A stretch of DNA of 64,000 nt from Betaproteobacteria bacterium HGW-Betaproteobacteria-1 (GTDB lineage: Bacteria; Pseudomonadota; Gammaproteobacteria; Burkholderiales; Methylophilaceae). Below are positions 20,093-28,735 of the stretch, piece by piece. Position 1 is the first letter of the stretch. The number at the start of each line of letters is the position of its first letter. Made by a program: the position numbers and the translations under genes. The stretch spans positions 1 through 64,000 of the forward strand of contig PHCX01000005.1 of assembly GCA_002842435.1 (NCBI GenBank), read 5' to 3'. The notes under the pieces were generated by a model, which saw only the letters and a list, made by a program, of their open reading frames with translations, was not told the DNA's origin and did not search any database.

Positions 20093-20117
20093 GTAGCTCA
20101 TGAAAATCATGAGTTAC
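20093..20117. other. Perfect-loop hairpin/palindrome downstream of the YdhR-like gene
   Basis: GTAGCTCATGA / TCATGAGTTAC forms an 11-bp stem (one G-T pair) around AAA. No U run follows on either strand, so it is not a standard terminator. It could be an mRNA 3' structure or an operator for the glycine-zipper gene 98 nt downstream. Confidence 0.5.
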
Positions 20118-20214
20118 AAACTTGTTACAAAGTCCCGTCATCAGGCCGCATTTAGCCGGCGTTAGAGAGTGACCTGCAGTATTTTGCAGGGATACTTGAA
20201 AGCGAGGAATAAAA

Positions 20215-20910
20215 ATGCGTAAAGAGATCATCGTGTCCGCCTTGATGGCAGCTAGTGTTTCCCTTCCGGCCATGGCCAATGATGAGTACTTCGATCAGGC
20301 CCGCGTGCTGTCCGTGACACCTCAATACGAGCGGATCAATCAGCCGGTTCAGAGTTGTCATACCGAATATGTACGAGAAAGCGTCAGCAGTAACGATCGC
20401 TCGCCTATAGGCGCCATTATTGGCGGTGTTGCCGGCGGCTTGCTCGGCAGTCAGATCGGCAAGGGTAATGGCCGTGTCGCCGGTGCTGCAGTAGGCGCCG
20501 GTGTCGGTGCGGTGGTGGGTGACCGTATCGGCAACAGTCAGACGACGACTTACAGCAATCGCCCGATCGAGCGTTGTGTGGTGACGGATAACTGGCAGAC
20601 TATCAATGCGGGTTATCTGGTCAGCTATCATTACAACGGCCGCGATTACACGACAATGCTGGACCATGATCCGGGCAGGACCATTCCAGTGCGCGTCAGT
20701 GTGAATGCCAGTCATGGAGTGTCCAATATCATCTATCACCAGCATGGCTATACTTCGCCGACCTATGTCGTGCCGGGTCATCCGGTAGCGGGCTATCGCG
20801 CCCAGCCTTACGCCATGAATATCCACTACAGGAATGACAAGGGTGGGTCGTGGAAGAAGGGTAACGACAAACATCACCGTCACGGCTCCAGAGACAGACA
20901 CTATTACTGA
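20215..20910 (+). CDS. Glycine-zipper 2TM (Rick_17kDa-like) envelope protein
   Basis: This 231-residue exported protein has a signal peptide at residues 1-21 (MRKEIIVSALMAASVSLPAMA, cleavage about after Ala21). The glycine-zipper hairpin is at about 62-102 (PIGAIIGGVAGGLLGSQIG and the following AGAAVGAGVGAVVGDRIG), typical of 17-kDa-antigen-like outer-membrane proteins. The second half is a beta-rich domain with a conserved C..V.DNW pattern and a basic, His-rich C-terminus (KHHRHGSRDRH). No lipobox is present, so it is probably periplasmic or outer-membrane inserted rather than a lipoprotein. The ribosome binding site GCGAGGAA is well placed. A bidirectional terminator follows at 20936. Confidence 0.85.
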   Translation: MRKEIIVSALMAASVSLPAMANDEYFDQARVLSVTPQYERINQPVQSCHTEYVRESVSSNDRSPIGAIIGGVAGGLLGSQIGKGNGRVAGAAVGAGVGAVVGDRIGNSQTTTYSNRPIERCVVTDNWQTINAGYLVSYHYNGRDYTTMLDHDPGRTIPVRVSVNASHGVSNIIYHQHGYTSPTYVVPGHPVAGYRAQPYAMNIHYRNDKGGSWKKGNDKHHRHGSRDRHYY

Positions 20911-20935
20911 TAAAACTGGTTTTTGAAGCCGGAAT

Positions 20936-20969
20936 AAAAAAACCGCTGAGAATTTCAGCGGTTTTTTTT
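20936..20969. terminator. Bidirectional Rho-independent terminator
   Basis: A 14-bp stem AAAAAAACCGCTGA / TCAGCGGTTTTTTT with a 5-nt loop and A and T runs on its two sides sits between convergent genes. It overlaps the stop codon of the potassium channel gene on the minus strand. Confidence 0.93.
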
Positions 20970-22686
20970 ATGCGTTTTCCTTGCGGGTCTTCCTTGCCTG
21001 CATTTGGGCGCTTGCCCAGCGCCAGATGAAGCCGTCTGGAATTTCGGTGCCATCGAGGATATAGCTCAGCGCCTTGTATTTGCTTAAAGTGAGTGGCAAG
21101 GCATCTTTTGCGCCGGGCTGTCCGCAGAGCAGTATCTGGTCGCCCGGCAGGAGCAGCATGTCGGTCTCCGGCTGCAGTATGGGTCGATTGTCGCGTAGCA
21201 GCAGCAATGCTACGAGATCAAGTTTGCTGTCGCGGTCGCTGGGGTCGCGCATCAAGGTGTCCAGCGTGATGGATTTTCCCCAGGACAGGAAGTTGTAGAC
21301 GGCTGGAGCGTGATAGCGGTCGATAGTGATAGCCCAGGTTTCGGGGACGTTCTCACCGACGATGCCGACCAGTTTGCTGATGAGCTGGTTGGCCCAGGCG
21401 TTGGTCTGGTTGCGCACCATGGACAGGAACTGTGCCAGTAGTGGCGAGATCATGTGAGCCAGGCATTCGTGCGCGATGATGTCGCTGGGTTGCATTCTGA
21501 TGTCGGCGTTGAAGTGCTCGAACAGGGGTTCATTGTAGCGCCTGTTTTTGCGGATGACGACGAACAGTTCCGGGTTCATTTCGCGCGCAGTCATGACGAT
21601 GGACAGGTTGTTGATGTCGTTGTCGGTGCCGGCAACAATGCCGACAGCATCCCTGACACCTGCTTCTTCCAACGTTCTGGCTTCTGCGCCGCTACCGATG
21701 ATGCAGTTTTCACAACCGGTCAATTCGGGGTCTGCCTCGACGATAGTGGTCGTGATCTGCTCACGTTGCAGATTCTCGACCACGGATTTGCCGAAGCGGC
21801 CATAACCGCAGACTATCCATCTGCCGATAGGAGGGCAGGCAGGCGAGGGTAGACTGTGACCGGGTACGCCGGTCAGCCATTCATGTAATAGATAGGTACC
21901 CAGCGCATGGACTTCCATCGCCAGATGGTCGCCGAATAGTGTGTAAGGATTGATGATGTGATCGGTGCCGAAGGAGGCCATATTGGCTGCCGTCTCCTTG
22001 TTGTCGGCACGTGCCAGCACCATAAGGTCCGGATTCATCAGCTTGACGCCAATTGCGACTGCAAGGTTCACTTGGTCGTAGTCGGTCAGCGCAGCAACGC
22101 CGGCACACATCGGGTGGCGCACGCCGGCCCTGATGAGGACATCGGGCATCTGTGCGTCAGCGCAAAGCACCGGGATATCGAACTGGTAATCTTCCAGTTC
22201 CAGTTCATTGACGCGATCCTGTTGGTTTTCAATCACCACTATGCGTATTTGTTTGCGATCCAGCGCGCTGACCAGCAGGCTGCCGGTTTCGCCATAACCG
22301 CAGATGATATAAAAGGGTTCGTGCAGGTTTTGCACTTCCCGTGCGAATCTTGAAGTGGTGAACGCCTGACGCAGGCCGGAATCCTGAAACAGTGAAATGA
22401 TCTTGCCGATGGCATAGAACCAGGGGATGACCGTCATGTAGATGGAGAGCGTCATCCATAGGCGTTGTGCGGTGCTGAAAGGGTGAGGTACTTCGCCAAA
22501 GCCGATGGTGGTGGCGGTATAGCTGATGATGTAAAACGACTCGAACAGTGACAGATACGTGGTTTTGCCGTCAATTTCGATACCGGGCATGAAGGTCAGG
22601 CCGGCCACCGCGATGCCGAAACTGGCGATCACGGCAATCAGCGGCGCACGCATGCGCCGCAGAATCAGAAAGGTAATGTTGTTCAA
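20968..22686 (-). CDS. Two-TM potassium channel with duplicated RCK/TrkA-N domains
   Basis: The 572-residue inner-membrane protein starts with a pore module: helix at about 12-33, pore loop with the selectivity-filter motif TATTIGFGE (about residue 58-66) and a second helix (LWMTLSIYMTVIPWFYAIG). GFG in place of GYG is a known K+-filter variant. Two Rossmann RCK domains follow: the first at about 124-260 (FYIICGYGETGSLLVSAL), the second at about 288-430 (RWIVCGYGRFGKSVVENL). A TrkA-C-like end (DNRPILQPETDMLLLPGDQILLCG) completes it. Ligand binding to RCK domains normally gates such channels. The next gene upstream on this strand is DUF6394, 44 nt away. Confidence 0.9.
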   Translation of the reverse strand: MNNITFLILRRMRAPLIAVIASFGIAVAGLTFMPGIEIDGKTTYLSLFESFYIISYTATTIGFGEVPHPFSTAQRLWMTLSIYMTVIPWFYAIGKIISLFQDSGLRQAFTTSRFAREVQNLHEPFYIICGYGETGSLLVSALDRKQIRIVVIENQQDRVNELELEDYQFDIPVLCADAQMPDVLIRAGVRHPMCAGVAALTDYDQVNLAVAIGVKLMNPDLMVLARADNKETAANMASFGTDHIINPYTLFGDHLAMEVHALGTYLLHEWLTGVPGHSLPSPACPPIGRWIVCGYGRFGKSVVENLQREQITTTIVEADPELTGCENCIIGSGAEARTLEEAGVRDAVGIVAGTDNDINNLSIVMTAREMNPELFVVIRKNRRYNEPLFEHFNADIRMQPSDIIAHECLAHMISPLLAQFLSMVRNQTNAWANQLISKLVGIVGENVPETWAITIDRYHAPAVYNFLSWGKSITLDTLMRDPSDRDSKLDLVALLLLRDNRPILQPETDMLLLPGDQILLCGQPGAKDALPLTLSKYKALSYILDGTEIPDGFIWRWASAQMQARKTRKENA

Positions 22687-22730
22687 ATTCAGTATCCCGG
22701 CTGTTGCGACCGTTGTGCGGCCGTCAACAT

Positions 22731-23105
22731 TTAGCGACGCAGGGTAATGGTTTCAGCCATCAGCAGGATGACTGAAATGATATTTGCCAGCAATGCACCG
22801 CCTGACAGTGAAACGACATGGTTGATCATGGTGGCCTCACTTGGAGTGCCACTGACGGCGGCGAACAGAACTGCCGCTGTAATCAACTGGAGGTCGGCCA
22901 CCAGGCTGGTGGCCAGGTGGACGGCGCCGATCTGGGTGCGATCGCCGAATTTCAGTACGGTGGCGATCAGGTTGACAATGATTGCGGCGTAGAGCTCGTA
23001 GACATGGTGATGGGCCGGGTTGTCCATGTCGCCGATAAAGTAGCCAAAATTGAGTGTCAAAGCGAGGACGATGAAAAATCCAAAGATTACTTTTTCCAGA
23101 TTCAT
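22731..23105 (-). CDS. DUF6394-family membrane protein
   Basis: This 124-residue protein has three to four predicted membrane helices: residues 5-26, 36-52 (ELYAAIIVNLIATVLKF), 60-85 and 95-120 (GGALLANIISVILLMAE). The pattern GYFIGDMDNPAHHHVYELYA followed by FGDRTQIGAVHLATSLVADL fits a small uncharacterised family annotated DUF6394. It is upstream of, and in the same direction as, the K+ channel gene, suggesting a joint role in ion homeostasis; that is inference from position only. Confidence 0.72.
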   Translation of the reverse strand: MNLEKVIFGFFIVLALTLNFGYFIGDMDNPAHHHVYELYAAIIVNLIATVLKFGDRTQIGAVHLATSLVADLQLITAAVLFAAVSGTPSEATMINHVVSLSGGALLANIISVILLMAETITLRR

Positions 23106-23164
23106 GGCGGTTCTCTATGACGTTTTAATGCTGGGAAGTTTAGAGGATTTTTGAGTTCACGGCA

Positions 23165-24637
23165 TCAGTTATGTCCAGATTTTTTCTGGCGCAGCTTTTC
23201 CCAGCAGGACTGTATCCGCAGCTTGGCGATTTGCGTGAGCTGGTTTGACCGGCTGCTGATTTTCTCTGTCATGGTCTGCTTGATGTCGGCAGGCAGGTTT
23301 CTGGTGATGCTGGTCAGCAGTTGTTTGCCGACACGCAGGTCATTCAACGTTCCCATTTGCTTCTGCAAGCGGATGACGGATTTGATGGGAAGCCGCCTGA
23401 ATCCCGACAGGTCGAAGAATTCCTGCATGTAACGCAGGCGCTTGAGGCGGATTCTGGTGCGGTGAAACTGATCATGACTGAGTGTGCCGAGCTTGGCTTG
23501 TTCCCAGGGTAGCTTCTGGACAATACCTTGCAGCCTTTGCTGCAACAGCGTTCTGGCAGAATGGCGACCTTTTTTCATTTTTTTTGTGAGTTCCGTGCCC
23601 AGACTCAGCAGCAAGGCTTGATAGCGCTGACTTTCAAATGTCTTTTTCAGTTTCTGGTAGCTGGCGCGCCGTTTTTTTTCAACCAGAGCCTGCATTACCT
23701 CGTGTTCCGGCGCCTGCGGCAGCAGTTGCGGCAATATCTCTGTAGACAGCACATCCCAATTCCGCGCGTTGCCCAGCATTTGATTTAGCCAGTCGAGTTC
23801 GGCGCGTATTGCCGGGTTTTTGAAGCCGAATAGCTGGAATGCGACCTTCAGGCGACGCACGGCAATGTGCATCTGATGCGTCGCTTCCACGTCGGCCTGC
23901 ATCACCAGTTCCTGATTGGCCTGCATCTGGCGCAGGCACTCCAGCCCGATCATTTGGAATGCGCTGGCGCTGGAGGACTTGGCCGGCAGCCTGACGGCCT
24001 GGGCGTGCGATGCAGCCGGCGTCGCTGGCCTGAAGTGACGATAGCCGCGTTCGGCCTTGCTGATGTTTTCAATCTGGAGGGGGATGGTTTGCTGCAACAG
24101 GGCGGCCAGTTCGAACAGTCGCCAGGCTTCGCCCTTTTTCAGTTCCAGTTCCACTTCGCTGATCGGTTCCGATTGTGTGCCAACCTCAAGCTGGCCCAGA
24201 TCGAGTGCGACTTCGATCGCAGTACCGTCTTCGTAAGTCAGTTGCCACTCCGTGCGCTTGACGTCTGTCAGGAATATCGGCCGCAGGGTGTCGCGCAGGT
24301 TTTGGTCGGCAAAGATTTTCGCCAGCGAGGGTTCGGTGATTTTTGTGAAATCCGGATGGCCGTGGGCGATGATGTCTTCCCATTCCATGCGCTGGTGCAG
24401 ACCTGCCAATGAGTGGCCGCTGCCTTTTACTGCCTGGAACCATCCTCCGGACATGCGCCGGACCCGCAGGCTGATCTTCTTTTTCAGCAGTTGCAGGTCA
24501 GGCGTGTCGTAGTAGACGCTGACCAGTCTGCGCGTAATCGGCTTGTCTGTCAGATGCTGCCTGATGGCGGCATGGCGTCGCAGGCGCAGAACGTCTTTGG
24601 GGCTGATACGGAGCTTGAGCTCTATCTCATTCTGCAT
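23165..24637 (-). CDS. CYTH and CHAD domain protein (inorganic triphosphatase-like)
   Basis: This protein of about 490 residues has an N-terminal CYTH domain (about 1-200) starting with the ExExK signature in QNEIELKLRIS, the metal/triphosphate-binding tunnel fold. A C-terminal CHAD domain (about 215-490) is rich in conserved His, Lys and Arg, with an early MHIAVRRLKVAFQLF and a later HRTRIRLKRLRYMQEFF. CYTH members of this type hydrolyse inorganic triphosphate, and CHAD domains bind polyphosphate. The ATG at 24637 (MQNEIE) is preferred over an upstream start at 24691 because the family begins there; it overlaps the end of the parA-like gene by 11 nt. It is the third gene of sixA-parA-CYTH/CHAD. 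Confidence 0.9.
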   Translation of the reverse strand: MQNEIELKLRISPKDVLRLRRHAAIRQHLTDKPITRRLVSVYYDTPDLQLLKKKISLRVRRMSGGWFQAVKGSGHSLAGLHQRMEWEDIIAHGHPDFTKITEPSLAKIFADQNLRDTLRPIFLTDVKRTEWQLTYEDGTAIEVALDLGQLEVGTQSEPISEVELELKKGEAWRLFELAALLQQTIPLQIENISKAERGYRHFRPATPAASHAQAVRLPAKSSSASAFQMIGLECLRQMQANQELVMQADVEATHQMHIAVRRLKVAFQLFGFKNPAIRAELDWLNQMLGNARNWDVLSTEILPQLLPQAPEHEVMQALVEKKRRASYQKLKKTFESQRYQALLLSLGTELTKKMKKGRHSARTLLQQRLQGIVQKLPWEQAKLGTLSHDQFHRTRIRLKRLRYMQEFFDLSGFRRLPIKSVIRLQKQMGTLNDLRVGKQLLTSITRNLPADIKQTMTEKISSRSNQLTQIAKLRIQSCWEKLRQKKSGHN

Positions 24638-25262
24638 CTTGGTCGGCACTGACCAGCCAGTGCAGCAGGGGAGTCCATTGCTGGATGTCACGCCTGACCA
24701 GGGATGGCCGCATGTCGAAGATGCTCATGCCCTGCTCGGCGGCTTGCATGTAGATTTGGCCGTCACGCAGATTGGTCATCACCGGAAAGCCGGCATTGTC
24801 CAGAAACTCCTGCAGTTTGATGGCGCTTTTGGTGCGAGGGTCCACACGCATGCCGACCATGGCGACAAAGGTACGTTCCTTGCGGACGGCTTTTTCGGCT
24901 CGCAGGATGTCGAGAAAGTCGTCGGTGGCGCCGATATCGAAGGCCGAAGGCTGGATCGGCACGACGACCCAGTCCGCTTTCTTGACGGCCTCGCTCAGCT
25001 TGTCGCCATGAATGCCGGCGGGTGCATCGATGATCGTCCACTCTGCGCTCATGCTGTCCGCGTGTTTGCCGCGGCCATCCAGACCGTGAATCAGTGGCAG
25101 GGACTCATCGCGGCGATTGAGCCAGGCAGTCGCCGATTTTTGCCTGTCCATATCCGACAGGACGACGTGCCTGCCGCGGTTGGCAAAGTAACCGGCAAGA
25201 TTGGTCGAGATGGTCGTTTTTCCGCTGCCACCCTTGGGATTGGCGATCAGTATCGTTCTCAA
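24627..25262 (-). CDS. ParA-family ATPase linked to CYTH/CHAD gene
   Basis: This 211-residue ParA/MinD-like ATPase has deviant Walker A KGGSGKTT at residues 10-17 (NPKGGSGKTTISTNLA), Walker A' DMDRQKSATAWL and the strand IDAPAGIHGD. It is shorter than chromosomal Soj/ParA (about 260) and lacks an N-terminal DNA-binding extension, like ParA proteins that position protein or granule cargo (McdA/PpfA-like groups). The gene after it starts within its last codons, and sixA lies 54 nt upstream on the same strand. Coupling to a polyphosphate-binding CHAD protein suggests granule positioning; this is inference. Confidence 0.86.
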   Translation of the reverse strand: MRTILIANPKGGSGKTTISTNLAGYFANRGRHVVLSDMDRQKSATAWLNRRDESLPLIHGLDGRGKHADSMSAEWTIIDAPAGIHGDKLSEAVKKADWVVVPIQPSAFDIGATDDFLDILRAEKAVRKERTFVAMVGMRVDPRTKSAIKLQEFLDNAGFPVMTNLRDGQIYMQAAEQGMSIFDMRPSLVRRDIQQWTPLLHWLVSADQDAE

Positions 25263-25316
25263 ATGGATCCTCCGGTTATTGGTTGATGTTCAATGATTAC
25301 CTGCACTGTATCTGCT

Positions 25317-25778
25317 TCAATGCGAGTTCAGCATGTCCGGAGACAGCACTGCACGCAGTACCGTCTGCCGCTCATCGCCGCGTACGCGACTGGTCAGCCA
25401 CCATATTGCACCTTTCCTGACGCTCCAGTAATCGGTTTTTCCGGTCAGTGCCTTGGCGGCTGCCATACCGAGTGTGGGTTGATGACCGACGATCAGCACG
25501 GTTCCGTTTGCCCGCGGCCAGTTTGCGGCAGCCAATAGCTGGTCTGCCGAAGCTCCCGGTGCCAATGTTTCCAGCGTGGTGAAATCTTCCGTAAGTGCTT
25601 GCGCGGTCTGCTGGGTACGTGCAGCCGGGCTGACCAATACCAGCGTGTCGTCCGGTAGCTGCGGCTTGAGCCATGCCGCCATTCTTTCAGCCTGTTTTCG
25701 GCCCCGGCTGGTCAGTTCGCGCTCGATATCCGGGCTGGTGTCATGAGCTTCGGCGTGCCGCCACAAGATAAGGTTCAT
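25317..25778 (-). CDS. sixA: Phosphohistidine phosphatase SixA family
   Basis: This histidine-phosphatase-superfamily protein of about 153 residues has the catalytic RHAEA near the N-terminus (MNLILWRHAEAHD; His9 the phosphorylated residue), RELTSRGRKQAERMA, and the second catalytic His in VLIVGHQPTLGMAA. The short length and the RHAEA motif are typical of SixA, which removes phosphate from histidine of phosphotransfer proteins. Phosphohistidine on PTS components is another known target. I use Met2 of the open frame (25778). It is the first gene of a probable operon with parA-like and CYTH/CHAD genes. Confidence 0.88.
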   Translation of the reverse strand: MNLILWRHAEAHDTSPDIERELTSRGRKQAERMAAWLKPQLPDDTLVLVSPAARTQQTAQALTEDFTTLETLAPGASADQLLAAANWPRANGTVLIVGHQPTLGMAAAKALTGKTDYWSVRKGAIWWLTSRVRGDERQTVLRAVLSPDMLNSH

Positions 25779-25980
25779 CATATGAAACTTGGGTGTCCAT
25801 TCAGATGCGTGACTATTTCAATAGGCTATCTTAGCGGTCATATAGTTCGAGCGAAAGTGACAATTTTATGAATCCGGCATGAATTTTCCGTTTCCATGAA
25901 TGATTGCAGGTATCAAGTACCGGCCTGAAATCCGGCAGGATAGATGGTATATTCAGTCAATCCATTAATTAAAGTCTGCT

Positions 25981-26976
25981 GTGCACCTCCACCTCTTTAT
26001 CCCGCAAACCCTACTTGCGCAGGCTTTTCTGCTCGACAGTGATTCCGCGCTTGCCGGACTGCTGGCAAAGGCGCATCTGGAAGAATTGAACGACAGTATG
26101 GAAAGCCTGCTTTGTCGTCAGGCCGGTATTGATGTGCGCTCTCGTAACGAAGAAGTCGATGCTCTGCCGATTGCAGCCATCGCTTATCTGGGTGAGAAAA
26201 ATCCTGGCGAGGACAAACCGGCAGAGGCTGCCGGAGATGGCTATTTTCTGTTTGCTGATCCTGTGCATCTGGTGTTGCAGCGCGATTCCTTTTCACTTTC
26301 TGCGCCGGTGCCGATGGTGCTGACAGCGGATGAAACTTCGAACCTGCTTGATTCCCTGAACCGGCATTTTGTCTCTGATGGGCTGCGTTTCATGGCCGGA
26401 GCTTCCGGTCATTGGTATCTGCATCTGGCGGAATCGCCTGCCATGGTCTCCCATCATCCGGGGCTGGCGGTTGATCGCGATATCCGTACCTTTCTGCCGC
26501 GGGGCTCTGGCGCAGCGCGCTGGCATCAACTGGGCAATGAGATCCAGATGTTGCTGCATTCCCATCCTGTCAATCAGTGCAGGGAAAGTATGGGGCATGC
26601 TACATGTAACAGCTTGTGGTTCTGGGGTGGCGGCAAGCTGCCGCAAAAGGGAGCTGCGATGTCGGTCCGGGCTTATGGTGCCATGCCATTGTTGAGAGGA
26701 TTGGGCCGGTTGGGGGAAATCGAATGTACCGATTTGCCAGACGACTTTTCTGCCATAGACAGTCATTCGCAAACCTGGGTGCAGCTGGAGGAATCCGCAA
26801 GTATCGATGAAAACTGGTTCCGGCCCGCAGCGGATGCGCTCAGGCGAGGAAAGTTGCGATGCCTGCAGCTGAGTTTTGCCGTTAACGGCAAGATGTTGAA
26901 CGCAACTTTGCATCGGCGCGACCTTCTTAAATTCTGGCGCAAGCGCCTCCCATTGAACACCTACTTTGAGGCATGA
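25981..26976 (+). CDS. RpfE-like / phosphoglycerate-mutase-related conserved protein
   Basis: This 331-residue cytoplasmic protein starts at GTG (MHLHLFIPQTLL). The most striking segment is SLWFWGGGKLP (about residue 210), a hallmark of the betaproteobacterial/xanthomonad proteins annotated RpfE or cofactor-independent phosphoglycerate mutase-like; the central region RGSGAARWHQLGNEIQMLLH and YFLFADPVHL agree. It lacks the metal-binding set of a real phosphoglycerate mutase as far as I can see, so catalysis is doubtful. It lies directly upstream of recJ, with the two stop/start codons adjacent (TGAATG), a common arrangement. Its function is unknown. Confidence 0.72.
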   Translation: MHLHLFIPQTLLAQAFLLDSDSALAGLLAKAHLEELNDSMESLLCRQAGIDVRSRNEEVDALPIAAIAYLGEKNPGEDKPAEAAGDGYFLFADPVHLVLQRDSFSLSAPVPMVLTADETSNLLDSLNRHFVSDGLRFMAGASGHWYLHLAESPAMVSHHPGLAVDRDIRTFLPRGSGAARWHQLGNEIQMLLHSHPVNQCRESMGHATCNSLWFWGGGKLPQKGAAMSVRAYGAMPLLRGLGRLGEIECTDLPDDFSAIDSHSQTWVQLEESASIDENWFRPAADALRRGKLRCLQLSFAVNGKMLNATLHRRDLLKFWRKRLPLNTYFEA

Positions 26977-28671
26977 ATGACGACCGTTGTTACCCGTGAA
27001 TTTGAGGAGCAGGCCATGGACTGCTTGCTGGCATCCGGTCTGCCGAGGACGCTGGCGAGGATACTGGCCGCTCGTGGCATCCGGTCACCCGCTCAGCTGG
27101 ATGTTTCGCTGGCTGGTCTGATTCCGCCGGATCGCCTGACTCACAACCAGCGCATGGCGCAACTGCTGGCGGATGCCATTGCCGACAACAAGCGTCTGCT
27201 GGTGGTCGGCGATTATGATGCCGATGGCGCGACGGCGACGGCAGTTGCCGTCCGCGGTTTGCGCAGCATGGGCGGGCAGGTGGATTTCCTGGTGCCCAAC
27301 CGTTTCGAGTATGGCTATGGCCTGACACCGGAAATCGTCGCGCTGGCGGCTACGCGCAAGCCAGACGTCATCATTACCGTCGATAATGGTATCGCCAGCG
27401 TGGAAGGCGTTGATGCCGCCAACGCGCTGGGCATGCAGGTGTTGATCACTGATCATCACCTGCCGGGTGAACGCACGCCGGCAGCGGCCTGCATGATCAA
27501 TCCGAACCAGCATGGCTGTGATTTCCCCAGCAAGCATCTGGCTGGTGTCGGTGTGATTTTTTATGCCATGCTGGCTTTGCGCGCGGAATTGCGTAGTCGC
27601 GGCGCTTTCGAAAACAGGGCTGAGCCCAATCTGACCGGCTTGCTGGATATTGTGGCGCTGGGAACGGTGGCCGACCTGGTGCGGCTGGATGAGAACAACC
27701 GCATTCTGGTTGAGCAGGGTCTGAGACGCATACGGGCGGGTAGGGCTTGCCCGGGTATTAATGCATTGCTCAGGGTTGCCGGGCGACAATTGGAAAAGGT
27801 CACGGCGCAAGACTTGGGATTTAGCGTGGGGCCGCGTTTGAATGCGGCCGGACGTCTGGATGACATGTCACTCGGCATAGCCTGCCTGCTGACGGACAAC
27901 GAGTCTGAGGCTTTGCGCATGGCGCAGCAACTGCATGAGCTGAATCAGGCGCGGCGTTCGATTGAGGCGGAGATGCAGGAACTGGCAGGGATTGCCCTCG
28001 ACGAGTTCGATCCGGCAGAGCGCTACAGTTTGAGTCTTTATCATCCGGACTGGCATCAGGGCGTCATCGGCATTCTGGCTTCGAGAATCAAGGAGCGGCA
28101 TCATCGGCCGGTGATTGCCTTCGCGCCTGCGGGTGACGGAATGCTCAAGGGTTCCGGCCGCTCGATCAGAACCCTGCATATGCGCGATGCGCTGGATCTG
28201 GTCGCCAAGCGCGAGCCTGATCTCATCATGAAGTTTGGCGGTCATGCCATGGCGGCAGGCCTGACCATCATGGAAAGGGATTTCGAGCGTTTTGTGCAAG
28301 TGTTCGAAGATGTGGCGACGGAAAGTCTGTCGCCTGCCGATCTGGATGCGGTGATCGAAGTGGATGGCGCACTCAGCAATGAAGAGATGCATCTGCGAAC
28401 TGCCGTGCTATTGCAGCAACAGGTCTGGGGCCAGGGTTTCCCGCCGCCGGATTTCTTTGATGTGTTCGAGGTGCAAAACCAGCGTATCGTCGGCGAACGC
28501 CATCTCAAGCTCAGTCTGCTCAAGGGTGGCAGGCAATACGACGCCATCTTTTTTCAGCAGCAGGAGTTGTTGCCATCGCCGGTGGCGCTGGTCTACGAGT
28601 TGCAAGGCAATATGTATAACGGCAATGAAACCCTGCAGCTTCGCATCAAGCACTGGCAGGCGATTGATTAG
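26977..28671 (+). CDS. recJ: Single-stranded-DNA-specific exonuclease RecJ
   Basis: RecJ is a 5'-to-3' ssDNA exonuclease acting in mismatch repair, base excision and RecFOR recombination. The DHH phosphoesterase motifs are visible: VVGDYDADGATATAV (motif I), IITVDNGIAS (motif II), and ITDHHLPG with INPNQHGCDFP (motif III). The DHHA1 domain follows with GGHAMAAGLTI, then an OB fold at the C-terminus. At 564 residues the length is standard. The ATG directly follows the TGA of the upstream RpfE-like gene. It precedes tpiA by 64 nt. Confidence 0.96.
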   Translation: MTTVVTREFEEQAMDCLLASGLPRTLARILAARGIRSPAQLDVSLAGLIPPDRLTHNQRMAQLLADAIADNKRLLVVGDYDADGATATAVAVRGLRSMGGQVDFLVPNRFEYGYGLTPEIVALAATRKPDVIITVDNGIASVEGVDAANALGMQVLITDHHLPGERTPAAACMINPNQHGCDFPSKHLAGVGVIFYAMLALRAELRSRGAFENRAEPNLTGLLDIVALGTVADLVRLDENNRILVEQGLRRIRAGRACPGINALLRVAGRQLEKVTAQDLGFSVGPRLNAAGRLDDMSLGIACLLTDNESEALRMAQQLHELNQARRSIEAEMQELAGIALDEFDPAERYSLSLYHPDWHQGVIGILASRIKERHHRPVIAFAPAGDGMLKGSGRSIRTLHMRDALDLVAKREPDLIMKFGGHAMAAGLTIMERDFERFVQVFEDVATESLSPADLDAVIEVDGALSNEEMHLRTAVLLQQQVWGQGFPPPDFFDVFEVQNQRIVGERHLKLSLLKGGRQYDAIFFQQQELLPSPVALVYELQGNMYNGNETLQLRIKHWQAID

Positions 28672-28735
28672 CTTTTTGTACGTGCTTAATTCATTGACCG
28701 TGGGGCATGCTGCACGGTAAAATCCGGCAAAATTT

